45,756 nucleotides of DNA from an uncultured Eubacteriales bacterium (GTDB lineage: Bacteria > Bacillota > Sulfobacillia > UBA995 > UBA9673), in contig CAJXZV010000006.1 of the NCBI GenBank assembly GCA_913063835.1, positions 1 through 45,756 of the forward strand, read 5' to 3'. The translations under genes and the position numbers were made by a program. Of the stretch, positions 27,066 to 37,180 are shown piece by piece (positions within the stretch are counted from its first letter, which is position 1; each line of letters starts with the position of its first letter). The notes under the pieces were generated by a model. The model worked only from the letters and a program-made list of their open reading frames with translations. It did no database searches and was not told where the DNA came from.

Positions 27066-27685
27066 CGGCCTTCCTCCGCGGGGTCGACCCTCTGTCCGAA
27101 CCGGAGCTCCTCACCCCGCACCAGGCGTCCGATGTTCGACCGGTGCCGCCAAACGGCGACCGCGAGAAGGACGAGACCCAGGACCATGATGCCGGGCGGG
27201 TGCCCTCGGGCGGGAAGAGCCGCCGCGGCGACGGCGAGCCCGAGCAAGGAGCCCACGGAGGCGTAGCGGGTGACGGCGACCACAAAGAGCCAGCTCGCCA
27301 TCGCAGCCAGGGCCACCACCGGGTCCAGGGCGGCGAGGATCCCCAGGCTTGTCGCCACACCTTTCCCGCCCCGGAAGACCAGGAACGCCGACCAGTTGTG
27401 GCCAGCCACAGCGAGGAAGGCCACGACGGCGAGGGCAGGCGCGGGGAGCTCCAAGAGCCGCCCGGCCAGGACCGGGAGGAAACCCTTGGCGGCGTCCAGG
27501 ACCAGCACCACGGCCGCCCAGCCCGGGCCGAGGACCCGCATCGCGTTGGCCGCGCCGATGTTGCCGCTGCCGTGATCCCTCAGGTCGACCCTCTTGACCA
27601 TCCGGCCCACCAGGAGGCCCACGGGAACGGAACCGGCCAGGTAGGCGAGGACCGCGAGGGCGGGTACGGTGAGGTTCATCGTCAA
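27062..27685 (-). CDS. plsY: Glycerol-3-phosphate acyltransferase
   Basis: LAYLAGSVPVGLLVGRMVKRVDLRDHGSGNIGAANAMRVLGPGWA, FRGGKGVATSLG; ATGA overlap with panE. Confidence 0.93.
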   Translation of the reverse strand: MTMNLTVPALAVLAYLAGSVPVGLLVGRMVKRVDLRDHGSGNIGAANAMRVLGPGWAAVVLVLDAAKGFLPVLAGRLLELPAPALAVVAFLAVAGHNWSAFLVFRGGKGVATSLGILAALDPVVALAAMASWLFVVAVTRYASVGSLLGLAVAAAALPARGHPPGIMVLGLVLLAVAVWRHRSNIGRLVRGEELRFGQRVDPAEEGR

Positions 27686-27781
27686 CCCCTCACCTTCGGA
27701 CCGCGGCCACGCTGGCGACCGCGGCAGGCGGTTTTATACCAGGTCTTAAAGGTTAACTTATTGTGAGCTAGGTTATTCTAC

Positions 27782-29164
27782 CTAGCCGATGGAATTCCTT
27801 CCGCCTGCGCGGTCTCGGAGTCTGGCGGCCAGCAGTTCGACGGGATGGGCCGTCTTGAGGCCTGTGGCCTCCGCTATCTGCCATCTGCAGGCCGGACAGT
27901 CACTGAGGACCACCGGACCTGCGGCAGCGAGGCTGCGGTAGGCCTCCAGGACCCTGGCGCCGGCCGCGAGGGAGAGGTCGTAACCCTCCCTGGTCAGCCC
28001 TGTCAGTCCCCCCATCCCACAGCACCCGTCGGCCGCCGGGCCTGCGTCAAGCCGTCCGGGGACCTCCAGGGACGACAGAAGCGCAGGGAAGAGCTTTCCG
28101 ACCCCGAGGGCCCGGAGATGGCAGGAGGCATGGTAGGTCCAGGGCGTGACGGCGGCCTCCTCGCCGGACGGCGGGGCCCCGTCGTCCCCCCAGTGCCGCG
28201 GACGGTCGAAGGCTTGCTCAAGGCCGACTCTCGCGGGCCCCGCCAGGAACTCCCCGAGGTCCCACACGGCGTCCGCCACGGCCCGGGCGGGTCCGTCCCC
28301 GATGAGCTCGGGAAGCAGGCGCCGCAGGCTCAGTGAACAGCTCGGGCAGGGGCTGACGATGGGCACACCGCCCCCGAGACGGGTCGACAGGTGGTCCAGG
28401 AGACGCGCGTTGGCCTCGAGAGAATCCCTGGCCCGCCCCTCGTCCCCAACGCTGAGGGCCGGCGACCCGCAGCACACCTCCTGCGCCGCGACGACCCGGT
28501 ATCCGGCGGAACGGAGGACCTCCACGGCCGCCCGAGGGACCACAGGGTCGTGGAACCGACCGTGACAGCCCACGAAGAGGATCACGGGCTGTCGGTCCCG
28601 TTCCTCTCTGGGGCGGCGGGTCGCCTCGAACCAAGCCCGGAAGGGCTGGCGGGGCGGTCTCGGAAGCCTGCGCGCCGGGTGAAGTCCCACGAGACGCCCC
28701 GCGAACCCGTCCACGGTTCGGCCCAGCCAGGGGCTCGTGCCGTGGAGGAGACTCCGCGGCCATCTCACGGCCGCCGCGAGGCGCCCGAAGCGCTCCTGGT
28801 CAGCCAGGAGGTCGTCCATCAGGCGGCGGTACCCGCCCCTCGGAAGCCGCCGCGCCAGGGCCTTGGCCCTGCGGGTGAGAGAACTGACCTCGACACCGGC
28901 GGGACACGCCAGGTCGCACAGGTGGCACTGGAGGCACAGACCTGCCCCCAGCCGCTCGGCGTCCCGCGGCCCCAGGCCCGGCTCCCCCGGCCACGGTCCG
29001 GCCAGCAACCGCTCGAAAGCCGGCCCGAGCACCTTGGGACCTGCGAAACGCCCGTCTGAGGAGGCCACCGGGCAGACCGCGACACACGAAGAGCAACCCA
29101 GGCACGCGTCAGGCAAGGGGAGCCGGCGTTCCGACGAGACCCTCCCCCGCACGGCGGCGCTCAC
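27782..29164 (-). CDS. glpC: Anaerobic glycerol-3-phosphate dehydrogenase subunit C (4Fe-4S, CCG domains)
   Basis: CLGCSSCVAVCPVA, CLQCHLCDLACPAGV, CCGSPALS, CCGMGG, CPACRWQI; GTGA overlap with the upstream gene. Confidence 0.85.
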   Translation of the reverse strand: MSAAVRGRVSSERRLPLPDACLGCSSCVAVCPVASSDGRFAGPKVLGPAFERLLAGPWPGEPGLGPRDAERLGAGLCLQCHLCDLACPAGVEVSSLTRRAKALARRLPRGGYRRLMDDLLADQERFGRLAAAVRWPRSLLHGTSPWLGRTVDGFAGRLVGLHPARRLPRPPRQPFRAWFEATRRPREERDRQPVILFVGCHGRFHDPVVPRAAVEVLRSAGYRVVAAQEVCCGSPALSVGDEGRARDSLEANARLLDHLSTRLGGGVPIVSPCPSCSLSLRRLLPELIGDGPARAVADAVWDLGEFLAGPARVGLEQAFDRPRHWGDDGAPPSGEEAAVTPWTYHASCHLRALGVGKLFPALLSSLEVPGRLDAGPAADGCCGMGGLTGLTREGYDLSLAAGARVLEAYRSLAAAGPVVLSDCPACRWQIAEATGLKTAHPVELLAARLRDRAGGRNSIG

Positions 29165-30453
29165 TGCGTCCCCTCCTCCCGGCAGTCGGCGGCGGCCCTT
29201 CCCGCCTGCCAGCCCGTGGTGATCGAAAGCAGGGCGTCCGGCTCGGGGCCGCCGAGCTGCCACCCCGCGACGAAGACGTTCGCCGGCCCGCCCGTCGGGC
29301 ATGGCCGGGAGGAGTCTTGGACCCTCACGCCCCACGAGAGCCAATCCGTTCTCCGGCCGCACGTCTCGAGCCCGAAGATGGGCTCCACCGGTACCGAGCG
29401 CTCCCCCGGGCGGGCCGGGCCCCCGCCGGGGGCCTGCCCGGGCCGCAGGGCCCCTGTCGGTTTCGAGAGCCGGAAAAAGGCCTCGGGAGGCACCTCGAGC
29501 CCTCGGCCGGCGACCCCGCCCGTCGCCAGGACGAAGGCCGCCGCCCTGTAGACCGTGAGCCCGTCCGACACGGCCAGGCACCGGTCTCCGTGCGTGTCGG
29601 CCTCGACGACCCTCCGTCCGAGGTGGAAGGTGGTGCGCCCGTCGGCCTCCAGGCGCCACCGCCAGAGGTGCCAGAACCTCATGCCGGGCAGAGACGGAGG
29701 GACGGCGGGAAGCTCGAAGACGGCCGTCCCGAGGTTCTCGCGGAGGGCCTCGAGGTTCGACCTGAAGCGGAAGAGCCCCAGCACCGGCGGCAGCGCCACG
29801 GCCCGGAACCGCCGGGCCTCACGACCCAGGAGACGGCGCGAGGCCTCCAGGAAACCTTCGAACCATGCCGGGTCGTCGAAGAGGCCTGCGATGCGGACCC
29901 CGAGGCCCCTTCCGGCCGCCCGCCCGAGGCTCACGGTGCGGTGGGCCGTCCGGACGCCCGTCTCGGCGGCGGCCTGCCCGGCGATGACCGCCGCCGGATA
30001 GTCCTCGAGCTCCGTGAAGCCGACGACGAGAAGACCCCCGTCGTCCGCCTGCATGCCGGAAGACGCCCAGTTCCGGAGGTCACCGGCCCAGACCGTCTCC
30101 GGCGCGAGGAGGCACCGGACGGGTCGTCCTGAAGACGACAGGACCTCCATGCCCTCTCGCGCGGCCTCACCCTCGGCCCCACGGCTGCCCCCGCACCCAC
30201 CGTACTCGAGCCCGCAGCGGACGCCGAACTCGATGAAGAAGCGCACGGCGTCAAGCTCCTCGTCACCGGCCGGAGCCTTTCCGGACACGAGACCCGACCA
30301 CATGGCCAGGCCGCCGAAGGACTCGGCCACCACACCGACCCTGGCCCCGGCCGCGGCTGCGGCGGCCGCGGCGACGAGCCCGGCGAGCCCGCTCCCGATG
30401 ACCACGACATCGTAGTCGACGACCCGGGGAGCTCCCCTCCCGACGGCTCTCAC
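29161..30453 (-). CDS. glpB: Anaerobic glycerol-3-phosphate dehydrogenase subunit B
   Basis: YDVVVIGSGLAGLVAAAAAAAAGARVGVVAESFGGLAMWSG; located between glpA and glpC homologues. Confidence 0.85.
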   Translation of the reverse strand: MRAVGRGAPRVVDYDVVVIGSGLAGLVAAAAAAAAGARVGVVAESFGGLAMWSGLVSGKAPAGDEELDAVRFFIEFGVRCGLEYGGCGGSRGAEGEAAREGMEVLSSSGRPVRCLLAPETVWAGDLRNWASSGMQADDGGLLVVGFTELEDYPAAVIAGQAAAETGVRTAHRTVSLGRAAGRGLGVRIAGLFDDPAWFEGFLEASRRLLGREARRFRAVALPPVLGLFRFRSNLEALRENLGTAVFELPAVPPSLPGMRFWHLWRWRLEADGRTTFHLGRRVVEADTHGDRCLAVSDGLTVYRAAAFVLATGGVAGRGLEVPPEAFFRLSKPTGALRPGQAPGGGPARPGERSVPVEPIFGLETCGRRTDWLSWGVRVQDSSRPCPTGGPANVFVAGWQLGGPEPDALLSITTGWQAGRAAADCREEGTQ

Positions 30454-32267
30454 CGGACCTTCTCCTCCCCCTCACGGCCGGGTCGGCCGAAGGTCAGCCG
30501 CTCCAGGGCCGCGGCGAGGGCGGAGAGGCGCGCCTGGCCGCCCCACTGCACGGCGGCGACACCGGTGAGCCGGCCCCGGCGGAAGGCGTCCGTCTCGGCA
30601 CGGACGGCCTCACGGTCAGTCCGCGGCTGGGCCGTGTCCCCCGGCCATCCGGCGCCGAAGAGCGCTCCCGCCAGCCGCTGCGTGCAGAAGATGCCCTGAC
30701 ACCCGCCCATGCCGAGGCGGCAGAGCCGTCTGGCGTCGGACAGCGCGAGACCGGCGTCCAGGAGAGAGACGAGCCTTGAAGAGCTGACGAATTCGCACTC
30801 GCAGACCAGGGAGTCGGCGAGGTCAGGCCGTTCGCGACCGTGCGCCGCCCTCTCCGCTCCGGTCGTCAGCGGTGCCCGAGAGACCGGTGCGGCCGGCGGT
30901 CTCGGCACCGGGGAGCCGAGCCTGGGGACACCCACCTCGGCCGTGCGGCACCGCGCCGGCCTTCCCACGAGCCTACAGACGAGGTCGCCCGTCTCCGCGG
31001 CCATCGCCCTGAAGGTGGTGAACTTCCCGCCCAGGACCGTCACGAGCCCGGGCAGGCCGTCCGTCTCGCCGTGGTCGACCAGAAGGAAGCCGCGGCCGCC
31101 TCCCCGGCCCGCCCCGGGGTCTGTGTGGTCGACCGCCTCCTTCAGCAGAGGCCTCACCCCGGCGTAGGCCCGGAGGGGCGGGACCCGGTCGATGTCCGGG
31201 AGCAGAGCCCGGCCTTCGCACAGCAGGAGCGCCACTTCCTCCGGTTCCGGCAGGAGCCGGCCCGGTCCCGGCACGTTCCCCGAGGTCGTGCCCAGGATGG
31301 TGACCGGACCGTGCGGGACGAGGATGTCGCCGTCGGCCGGCGGCCGCAGCCTGTTCACCACGTGCGACACCAGCCGCGAGTTGAAGATGAGCATCACACC
31401 CTTGTCATGGCCGAGCGGCACGGAAGCCGCCGCGGCCGGGCAGGCGAGGGCCGCCGTCTCCTGTGCCCAGGGCCCCGTCGCGTTCACCACGACCTCCGCG
31501 GTGATCTCGCCCGGCTCCGCCTGCGGGAACCGGCCCTCCGTGACGGCGGCGGCTCTCTCCTCCGTGCCGCCGAGGCCCACGACCTCGACGCCCCGCACAC
31601 CGTCCTCGTCGGTCAGAAAGCCGGTGACCCTGGCCCTGAGGTACACCCGGGCCCCGGCCGCGACCGACGACCAGACGAGCGACCAGAGGAGACCGAACCC
31701 GTCCACGGCGGCGTCGGGGACCCGGTAGGCCTTGAGCACGGTGGAGGTGAGGTGCGGTTCAAGGTCCAGGACCTCGTCCCGCCGCACGGGCACAGGCGAC
31801 AGCCCGGCCCTCCGGCATCCTTCCAGCCAGCGCTCCTCCCAGTCCTCGGGGTCCTCCTCGAGCCTGACGAAGAGCCCCCCGGTCTCTCTGATGAAGGACC
31901 GGGCGACGCTCTTGAGGATGCGGTTCTCGGCGAGACACCCGGCGGCCGTCTCCGGGTCGGTGCCGGCGTAGCGGCCTCCGCTGTGCAGGAGTCCGTGGAA
32001 GGCCCCGCTCGTCCCGGAGGCGAGCCCGGCCTGCTCCACGAGGACGACGTCGAACCCTCTGAGGACCAGGTCCCAGAGGACTCCCACGCCGGTGGCGCCG
32101 CCGCCGATGACGATGACGTCGGCGCGGTCGAAGACCGCCTCACCTTCGGCGAGCCGCCTCACACCTCCCGGCCTGGCGGACCTGCGGCCTGATGTCACGC
32201 CCCTTCCGCTTCTCCTCATGACGCTCCCTTCCACGGGCCCCGTAGCCGGGACCCATAGCTCCGCCAC
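30450..32267 (-). CDS. glpA: Anaerobic glycerol-3-phosphate dehydrogenase subunit A (FAD)
   Basis: ADVIVIGGGATGVGVLWDLVLRGFDVVLVEQAGLASGTSGAFHGLLHSGGRYAGTDPETA; BFD-like C-terminus CRLGMGGCQGIFC; start codon uncertain. Confidence 0.9.
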   Translation of the reverse strand: MAELWVPATGPVEGSVMRRSGRGVTSGRRSARPGGVRRLAEGEAVFDRADVIVIGGGATGVGVLWDLVLRGFDVVLVEQAGLASGTSGAFHGLLHSGGRYAGTDPETAAGCLAENRILKSVARSFIRETGGLFVRLEEDPEDWEERWLEGCRRAGLSPVPVRRDEVLDLEPHLTSTVLKAYRVPDAAVDGFGLLWSLVWSSVAAGARVYLRARVTGFLTDEDGVRGVEVVGLGGTEERAAAVTEGRFPQAEPGEITAEVVVNATGPWAQETAALACPAAAASVPLGHDKGVMLIFNSRLVSHVVNRLRPPADGDILVPHGPVTILGTTSGNVPGPGRLLPEPEEVALLLCEGRALLPDIDRVPPLRAYAGVRPLLKEAVDHTDPGAGRGGGRGFLLVDHGETDGLPGLVTVLGGKFTTFRAMAAETGDLVCRLVGRPARCRTAEVGVPRLGSPVPRPPAAPVSRAPLTTGAERAAHGRERPDLADSLVCECEFVSSSRLVSLLDAGLALSDARRLCRLGMGGCQGIFCTQRLAGALFGAGWPGDTAQPRTDREAVRAETDAFRRGRLTGVAAVQWGGQARLSALAAALERLTFGRPGREGEEKVR

Positions 32268-32279
32268 CCCACCTCTGTC

Positions 32280-33803
32280 CTACCGGTCCTCGGTGTCCGT
32301 GCCCTCCGGCTCCTCCCACTCCCGCGCCCGCGAGACGGCCTTCCGCCAGCCCTGCCACAGACGCTCGCGGACGTGGGGAGGCATGGTCGGAAGGAAGACC
32401 TTGTCCCGGTCCCACAACCCGGCTATCTCGGCCCGGTCCTTCCAGAACCCGACAGCCAGTCCGGCGAGATAGGCCGCGCCGAGAGCGGTCGTCTCGTTGA
32501 CGACGGGGCGCTCGACGGGGACCCCCAGGATGTCGGCCTGGAACTGCATCAGGAACTCGTTCACCACCGCCCCACCGTCGACGCGGAGGGCCTTCAGGGA
32601 GAGACCGGAGTCCTGAGCCATGGCCTCGAGGACCTCCCGGGTCTGGTAGGCGGTCGATTCAAGGGTGGCCCGGACGATATGGGCCCGCCCTGTCCCGCGC
32701 GTGAGCCCGATGATGAGGCCTCGGGCGTAGGGGTCCCAGTAGGGGGCGCCCAGCCCGACGAAGGCGGGGACCATGTACACCCCGCCCGTGTCCGGGACGG
32801 ACCGGGCCAGGCCCTCCGTCTCGGCGGCCGAGGAGACGAGGCCCAGCCCGTCCCGCAGCCACTGGACGGCCGCACCGGTCACGAAGACGCTCCCCTCGAG
32901 AGCGTACGAGACACCCTCGGGAAGTCCCCAGGCCACGGTCGTCAGAAGGCCGTGCTCGGAGTGGACCGGACGCCCTCCGGTGTTCATGAGCATGAAGCAA
33001 CCCGTCCCGTAGGTGTTCTTGACCAGACCGGGTTCGAAGCAGGCCTGGCCGAAAAGGGCGGCCTGCTGGTCGCCGGCGTCCCCGGCGATGGGGATCGCGC
33101 CGCCGAGGAGGCCGGGGTCCGTCACCCCGAAGTCGCCGCTGGAGGGGCGGGCTTCGGGGAGAAGGCTCCGGGGCACGCCGAGAGCCTCGCAGAGCTCGTC
33201 ATCCCAGGAAAGGGTCTTGAGATTGAAGAGCATGGTTCGTGATGCGTTCGAATAATCGGTGGCGTGGACCCTCCCGCCGGTGAGCTTCCAGATGAGCCAG
33301 GTGTCCACGGTCCCGAAGGCCGCCTCACCCTTCGCCGCCTTCGCGGCAACCTCCGGCACCTCGTCCAGGAGCCAGCGGACCTTCGTCCCGGAGAAGTACG
33401 GGTCGATGACGAGGCCGGTCTTCTCCTTGACCACGCCGGAGAGGCCATCGGCCTGCAGTCTCTCGCAGAGGGGAGCCGTGCGGCGGCACTGCCAGACGAT
33501 GGCGTTGTACAGGGGTTCACCGGTCACCCTGTCCCAGACGATCGTCGTCTCGCGCTGGTTGGTGATGCCGACGGCGGCCACGTCCGAGGCCCTGACGCCG
33601 GCCTTCTCCAGGACCGCGCGGGTCACGCGGAGCTGGCTCTCCCATATCTCGTCAGGGTCGTGCTCGACCCACCCCGGCCTCGGGTAGAGCTGGGTGAACT
33701 CCTCCTGGGACTGGGCCACGGGCCGCCCGTCGCGGTCGAACAGGATGGCCCGTGAGCTCGTGGTGCCCTGGTCCAGAGCGAGGACGTACGCGGGCTGGCT
33801 CAC
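32280..33803 (-). CDS. glpK: Glycerol kinase
   Basis: GTG start; [62 protein letters not shown]. Confidence 0.95.
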   Translation of the reverse strand: MSQPAYVLALDQGTTSSRAILFDRDGRPVAQSQEEFTQLYPRPGWVEHDPDEIWESQLRVTRAVLEKAGVRASDVAAVGITNQRETTIVWDRVTGEPLYNAIVWQCRRTAPLCERLQADGLSGVVKEKTGLVIDPYFSGTKVRWLLDEVPEVAAKAAKGEAAFGTVDTWLIWKLTGGRVHATDYSNASRTMLFNLKTLSWDDELCEALGVPRSLLPEARPSSGDFGVTDPGLLGGAIPIAGDAGDQQAALFGQACFEPGLVKNTYGTGCFMLMNTGGRPVHSEHGLLTTVAWGLPEGVSYALEGSVFVTGAAVQWLRDGLGLVSSAAETEGLARSVPDTGGVYMVPAFVGLGAPYWDPYARGLIIGLTRGTGRAHIVRATLESTAYQTREVLEAMAQDSGLSLKALRVDGGAVVNEFLMQFQADILGVPVERPVVNETTALGAAYLAGLAVGFWKDRAEIAGLWDRDKVFLPTMPPHVRERLWQGWRKAVSRAREWEEPEGTDTEDR

Positions 33804-34056
33804 GCTCGCATCCCTCCGGGGAATGTATCTCGAGAACTCTGCCTGGACGGGGCGCGGGGACTGACGGCACCCCCAGGCAAGAGTCCTTATTTGACGCCGG
33901 CGGGCGCCGCTCCTGGCGGCGGGCCAGAGGGAAGGTTCGACATGCCTGGGCGCCAGCTCGTCCATTCATGTTCAACTGGCGTCCGTGATGCATGTTTGCG
34001 CTCCGTCGACCTGACGTGCTATCATTAACGTGCTTTCGTCGAACACGTTCTTGTGT

Positions 34057-34133
34057 CGGGGCGTGGCGCAGTTTGGTAGCGCGCTTGAATGGGGTTCAAG
34101 AGGTCGTGGGTTCAAGTCCCACCGCTCCGACCA
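34057..34133 (+). tRNA. tRNA-Pro (anticodon GGG at 34091-34093), CCA encoded
   Basis: CGGGGCG/CGCTCCG acceptor stem, CTTGA-ATGGGGT-TCAAG anticodon arm, GTGGG-TTCAAGT-CCCAC T-arm, ACCA 3' end. Confidence 0.95.
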
Positions 34134-34143
34134 GGATTTCCTA

Positions 34144-34192
34144 GCGGCCCCGGAGCTTTGCGCAGGTGATGCGGCCACGGCTCCGGGGCCGC
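34144..34192 (+). terminator. Hairpin downstream of tRNA-Pro, candidate terminator
   Basis: GCGGCCCCGGAGC ... GCTCCGGGGCCGC, perfect 13-bp inverted repeat with 23-nt spacer; no obvious T-tract. Confidence 0.45.
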
Positions 34193-34324
34193 CGAGCGAC
34201 CCGCACCGGGCCGGCCACACTCCGTGGTCGGCTCAGCCCTTTGTCGAGGAGGTTTTCTTCCTTGCCGTCTTCTTCCTCAGCGTTCCTCCTGCGCGGCCGG
34301 GAAGAGTCACCTTGCGTCGGAGCC

Positions 34325-36052
34325 GTGCCGGAGCGGGGGTCGGCCGAGCGCTCGACGGCCTTCCCGCTGGAACGACTCACGGCCGTCCTCGCGCTGGCGG
34401 TGGGTGTCGGCGCCGGTCTGTTCGCCGTCCTCTTCCGGGAGATGATAGGGTGGGTCCAGGCCGTCCTCTTGGACGGGGTGGCGGCGCGCGGCGCTCTGTT
34501 CACCGTGCTCACCCCTGCGCTCGGCGGTCTTGTCGTCGGTCCCCTCATTCACTTCCTCGCACGCGAGGCCAAGGGCCACGGTGTGCCGGAGGTCATGGAG
34601 GCCGTCGCCCTGAAGGGCGGCCGCATCCGGCCGCGGGTGGTGGCGGTCAAGTCGGTCGCCTCGGCCATCACCATCGGCTCGGGGGGCTCGGTCGGCCGCG
34701 AGGGACCCATCGTCCAGATCGGGGCAGCCATCGGTTCGACCGTGGGACAGCTCTGCCGTCTTTCGGAGAAGCGGGTGAGACTCCTGGTGGGCTGTGGCGC
34801 GGCCGCCGGCATCGCCGCCACGTTCAACGCTCCGGTGGCCGGGGTCATCTTCGCCCTCGAACTCATCCTCAACCAGTTCACCGCGACCGCCTTCTACTAT
34901 CTGGTCATCGCCTCGGTCGCGGCCTCGGTCATAGGGCGGGCCGTCTTCGGCGACGCGCCGGCGTTCGTCGTGCCCCCCTATTCCATGGTGAACCCCTGGG
35001 AACTCCTCCTCTACGCCCTCTTGGGCGCCGCCGCTGCCCTTGTGGCCCGCCTTTTCATCACCGTCCTCTGTGCGGCCGAAGATGCGGCGGTCCGGGTCAG
35101 GCACGTCCCGGAATGGTCCAAGGCGGCCGTCGGCGGTCTTGTCGTCGGTTCCATCGCCGTCTTCTTGCCGCAGGTCCTAGGGGTCGGATACGAGGCCATC
35201 GAGGCCGTGCTGCACGGGGCGATGCCGCTGGCCCTGGCCGCCGGGTTGGTCCTGGCGAAGATGGCGGCCACGTCGGTCACCGTGGCCTCAGGGGGCTCAG
35301 GAGGTGTCTTCGCTCCCAGTCTCTTCATCGGGGCCATGCTGGGTGGGACCTTCGGTGGGCTGGCCCGTACCCTCTGGCCGCTCACGACCGCGGCTACCGG
35401 TGCCTACGCGCTGGTGGGCATGGGGGCGATGTTCGCCGGGGTCTCCCGTGCACCTATCACCGCCGTGTTGATCATGTTCGAACTCACGAGAGACTACCGC
35501 ATCATCCTGCCTTTGATGATCGCCTGTGTCATCTCGACGGCGGTCTCCGGCCGGCTCGGGCGCGACACCATCTACACCGTCAAGCTGAGGCGCCGGGGAG
35601 TGGACCTCAGGGCAGGCCGCGACGTGGGCGTCCTGGCCGGCCTGCGCGTGGCCGACGCCATGACCTCGCGTCTTGACACCGTGCAGACAGGGATGACCCT
35701 GCGGGACGTCGTGGCCCTCATGCAGGAGACGCGCCACAACGGCTTCCCCGTCGTCGACAGCGCCGGGCGGCTGGCCGGAGTCGTGACCCTCAGCGACGTC
35801 CGCAGGACGCCGATGCCCGGACGCCTGGAGACCAAGGTCGAAGATGTCATGTCCCGGGACCCGGTGACGGTCCTGCCGACCGACACCTTGGCCCAGGCCA
35901 TGCTGAAGATGACCGGCCGGGACCTCGGCCGCCTGCCGGTGGTCTCCCCGGAGGACCCGAAGCGCCCCGTCGGGATAATCACCCGGAGCGACGTTCTCCG
36001 GGCCTACAACCGCGGCCTCCTGGAGCGCGAAAGGGCCCAGGCGTCCGACTAG
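34325..36052 (+). CDS. ClC-family chloride channel/transporter with C-terminal CBS pair
   Basis: GSGGSVGREGPIVQIGA, GCGAAAGIAATFNAPVAGVIFALE, GGSGGVFAPSLFIGAMLGG; CBS repeats after 35640. GTG at 34325 chosen as start. Confidence 0.93.
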   Translation: MPERGSAERSTAFPLERLTAVLALAVGVGAGLFAVLFREMIGWVQAVLLDGVAARGALFTVLTPALGGLVVGPLIHFLAREAKGHGVPEVMEAVALKGGRIRPRVVAVKSVASAITIGSGGSVGREGPIVQIGAAIGSTVGQLCRLSEKRVRLLVGCGAAAGIAATFNAPVAGVIFALELILNQFTATAFYYLVIASVAASVIGRAVFGDAPAFVVPPYSMVNPWELLLYALLGAAAALVARLFITVLCAAEDAAVRVRHVPEWSKAAVGGLVVGSIAVFLPQVLGVGYEAIEAVLHGAMPLALAAGLVLAKMAATSVTVASGGSGGVFAPSLFIGAMLGGTFGGLARTLWPLTTAATGAYALVGMGAMFAGVSRAPITAVLIMFELTRDYRIILPLMIACVISTAVSGRLGRDTIYTVKLRRRGVDLRAGRDVGVLAGLRVADAMTSRLDTVQTGMTLRDVVALMQETRHNGFPVVDSAGRLAGVVTLSDVRRTPMPGRLETKVEDVMSRDPVTVLPTDTLAQAMLKMTGRDLGRLPVVSPEDPKRPVGIITRSDVLRAYNRGLLERERAQASD

Positions 36053-36072
36053 CGGCGCGCCCCCGGCGCCTC

Positions 36073-36732
36073 CTACAGAAGCCTCACCCCGTTGATGACC
36101 AGCTCGAAATCGCAGCCGAGGAAGCTCGCGGCCCGGCGGCACAGGACCATCCGCGTTAGGAAAATTTCAAAATAATCCATAACGGGCGATATCTTCGTAT
36201 CAATCTTGATTTCCAGCGTGATGGCCTTGCGCCTGTCATCGACACGCAGGAACGAGTGTTCTGCGGCGTAATTGACCCTGTCGTGGATGTCGAAGGAGGC
36301 CATCTCCGGGTTGCGCACGCGGCTCCGGTGAACGTCGGACTTGTCGGCGAGAAGGAGCGCCGCGGCCAGGTTGTTCACCGGCACCCCCACGTCCTCACCG
36401 TGGTTCCCTATGGCCGCGACCACCATGGCCGTCTCCGACGGAGGCATCCCCAGCCGGTCGAGCACGCGCAGGGCCACGAGCCCGCCAATCTGCTCGTGGT
36501 TCTGGCGGCTGATGACGTTGCCGATGTCGTGAAGGTAGCCGGCGATGGCCGCCAGCTCCGCCTCGCGGCCGGGGTGCCCCAGCCGTTCAAGGATGTTGCG
36601 GGCGATGTTCGCGACCAGGGCCGCATGTCTCTGCCCGTGCTCGGTGTAGCCCATGGCCGCCAGGACCTCGTCACCGCCGCTGAGGTAGGCCTGGACCTCG
36701 GGGTCCTTCTTCACCTGCTCTAATGTTACCAA
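36073..36732 (-). CDS. HD-domain metal-dependent phosphohydrolase
   Basis: YTEHGQRHAALVANIARNILERL, AAIAGYLHDIGNVISRQNHEQIG, GNHGEDVGVPVNNLAAALLLADKSDVHRSRV. Confidence 0.85.
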   Translation of the reverse strand: MVTLEQVKKDPEVQAYLSGGDEVLAAMGYTEHGQRHAALVANIARNILERLGHPGREAELAAIAGYLHDIGNVISRQNHEQIGGLVALRVLDRLGMPPSETAMVVAAIGNHGEDVGVPVNNLAAALLLADKSDVHRSRVRNPEMASFDIHDRVNYAAEHSFLRVDDRRKAITLEIKIDTKISPVMDYFEIFLTRMVLCRRAASFLGCDFELVINGVRLL

Positions 36733-36847
36733 GGATCTTCTCCTCTCCCCTGTCGAAGGGCCGAAGAGCCGCTGGACCCCCGGACGGGGCTTCCACCGGC
36801 TCTTAGGTCCCTGCCACCGGCACAGGCCGGTCGACCGCTTTCTATTC

Positions 36848-37180
36848 TTATAGCAGGGCGTCGATCTTACGCTCGAGGTCCTCTTTCGGCATGTAGCCGA
36901 CGAAGCGCTCGACCGCCTGCCCGTTCTTGAAAAGGATCAGCGTCGGGATGCCCATGACCTGGTACCTCTGGGCCGTCGCCGGGTTCTCGTCGACGTTGAC
37001 CTTGGCCACGGACAGGCGCCCCTCGTAATCCTTTGCCAGCTCCTCGACCACCGGGGCTATCATCCGGCACGGCCCGCACCAGGGGGCCCAAAAGTCCACC
37101 AGGACCGGGATGTCGCTCTCGAGGACCTCTCTGTCGAAGCTGTCATCCGTGACCGTCAGGAGTTCTCCGTCCTTCGTCAT
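36848..37180 (-). CDS. trxA: Thioredoxin
   Basis: VLVDFWAPWCGPCRMIAPVVEELA, VNVDENPATAQRYQVMGIPTLILFKNG. Confidence 0.96.
   Translation of the reverse strand: MTKDGELLTVTDDSFDREVLESDIPVLVDFWAPWCGPCRMIAPVVEELAKDYEGRLSVAKVNVDENPATAQRYQVMGIPTLILFKNGQAVERFVGYMPKEDLERKIDALL

Noticed and set aside
34030-35676. 548-aa plus-strand ORF beginning MLSSNTFLCRGVAQFGSALEWGSRGRGFKSHRSD
   Set aside because: The start is the classic spurious translation of a tRNA (here tRNA-Pro), and the rest is an out-of-frame reading of the ClC gene.
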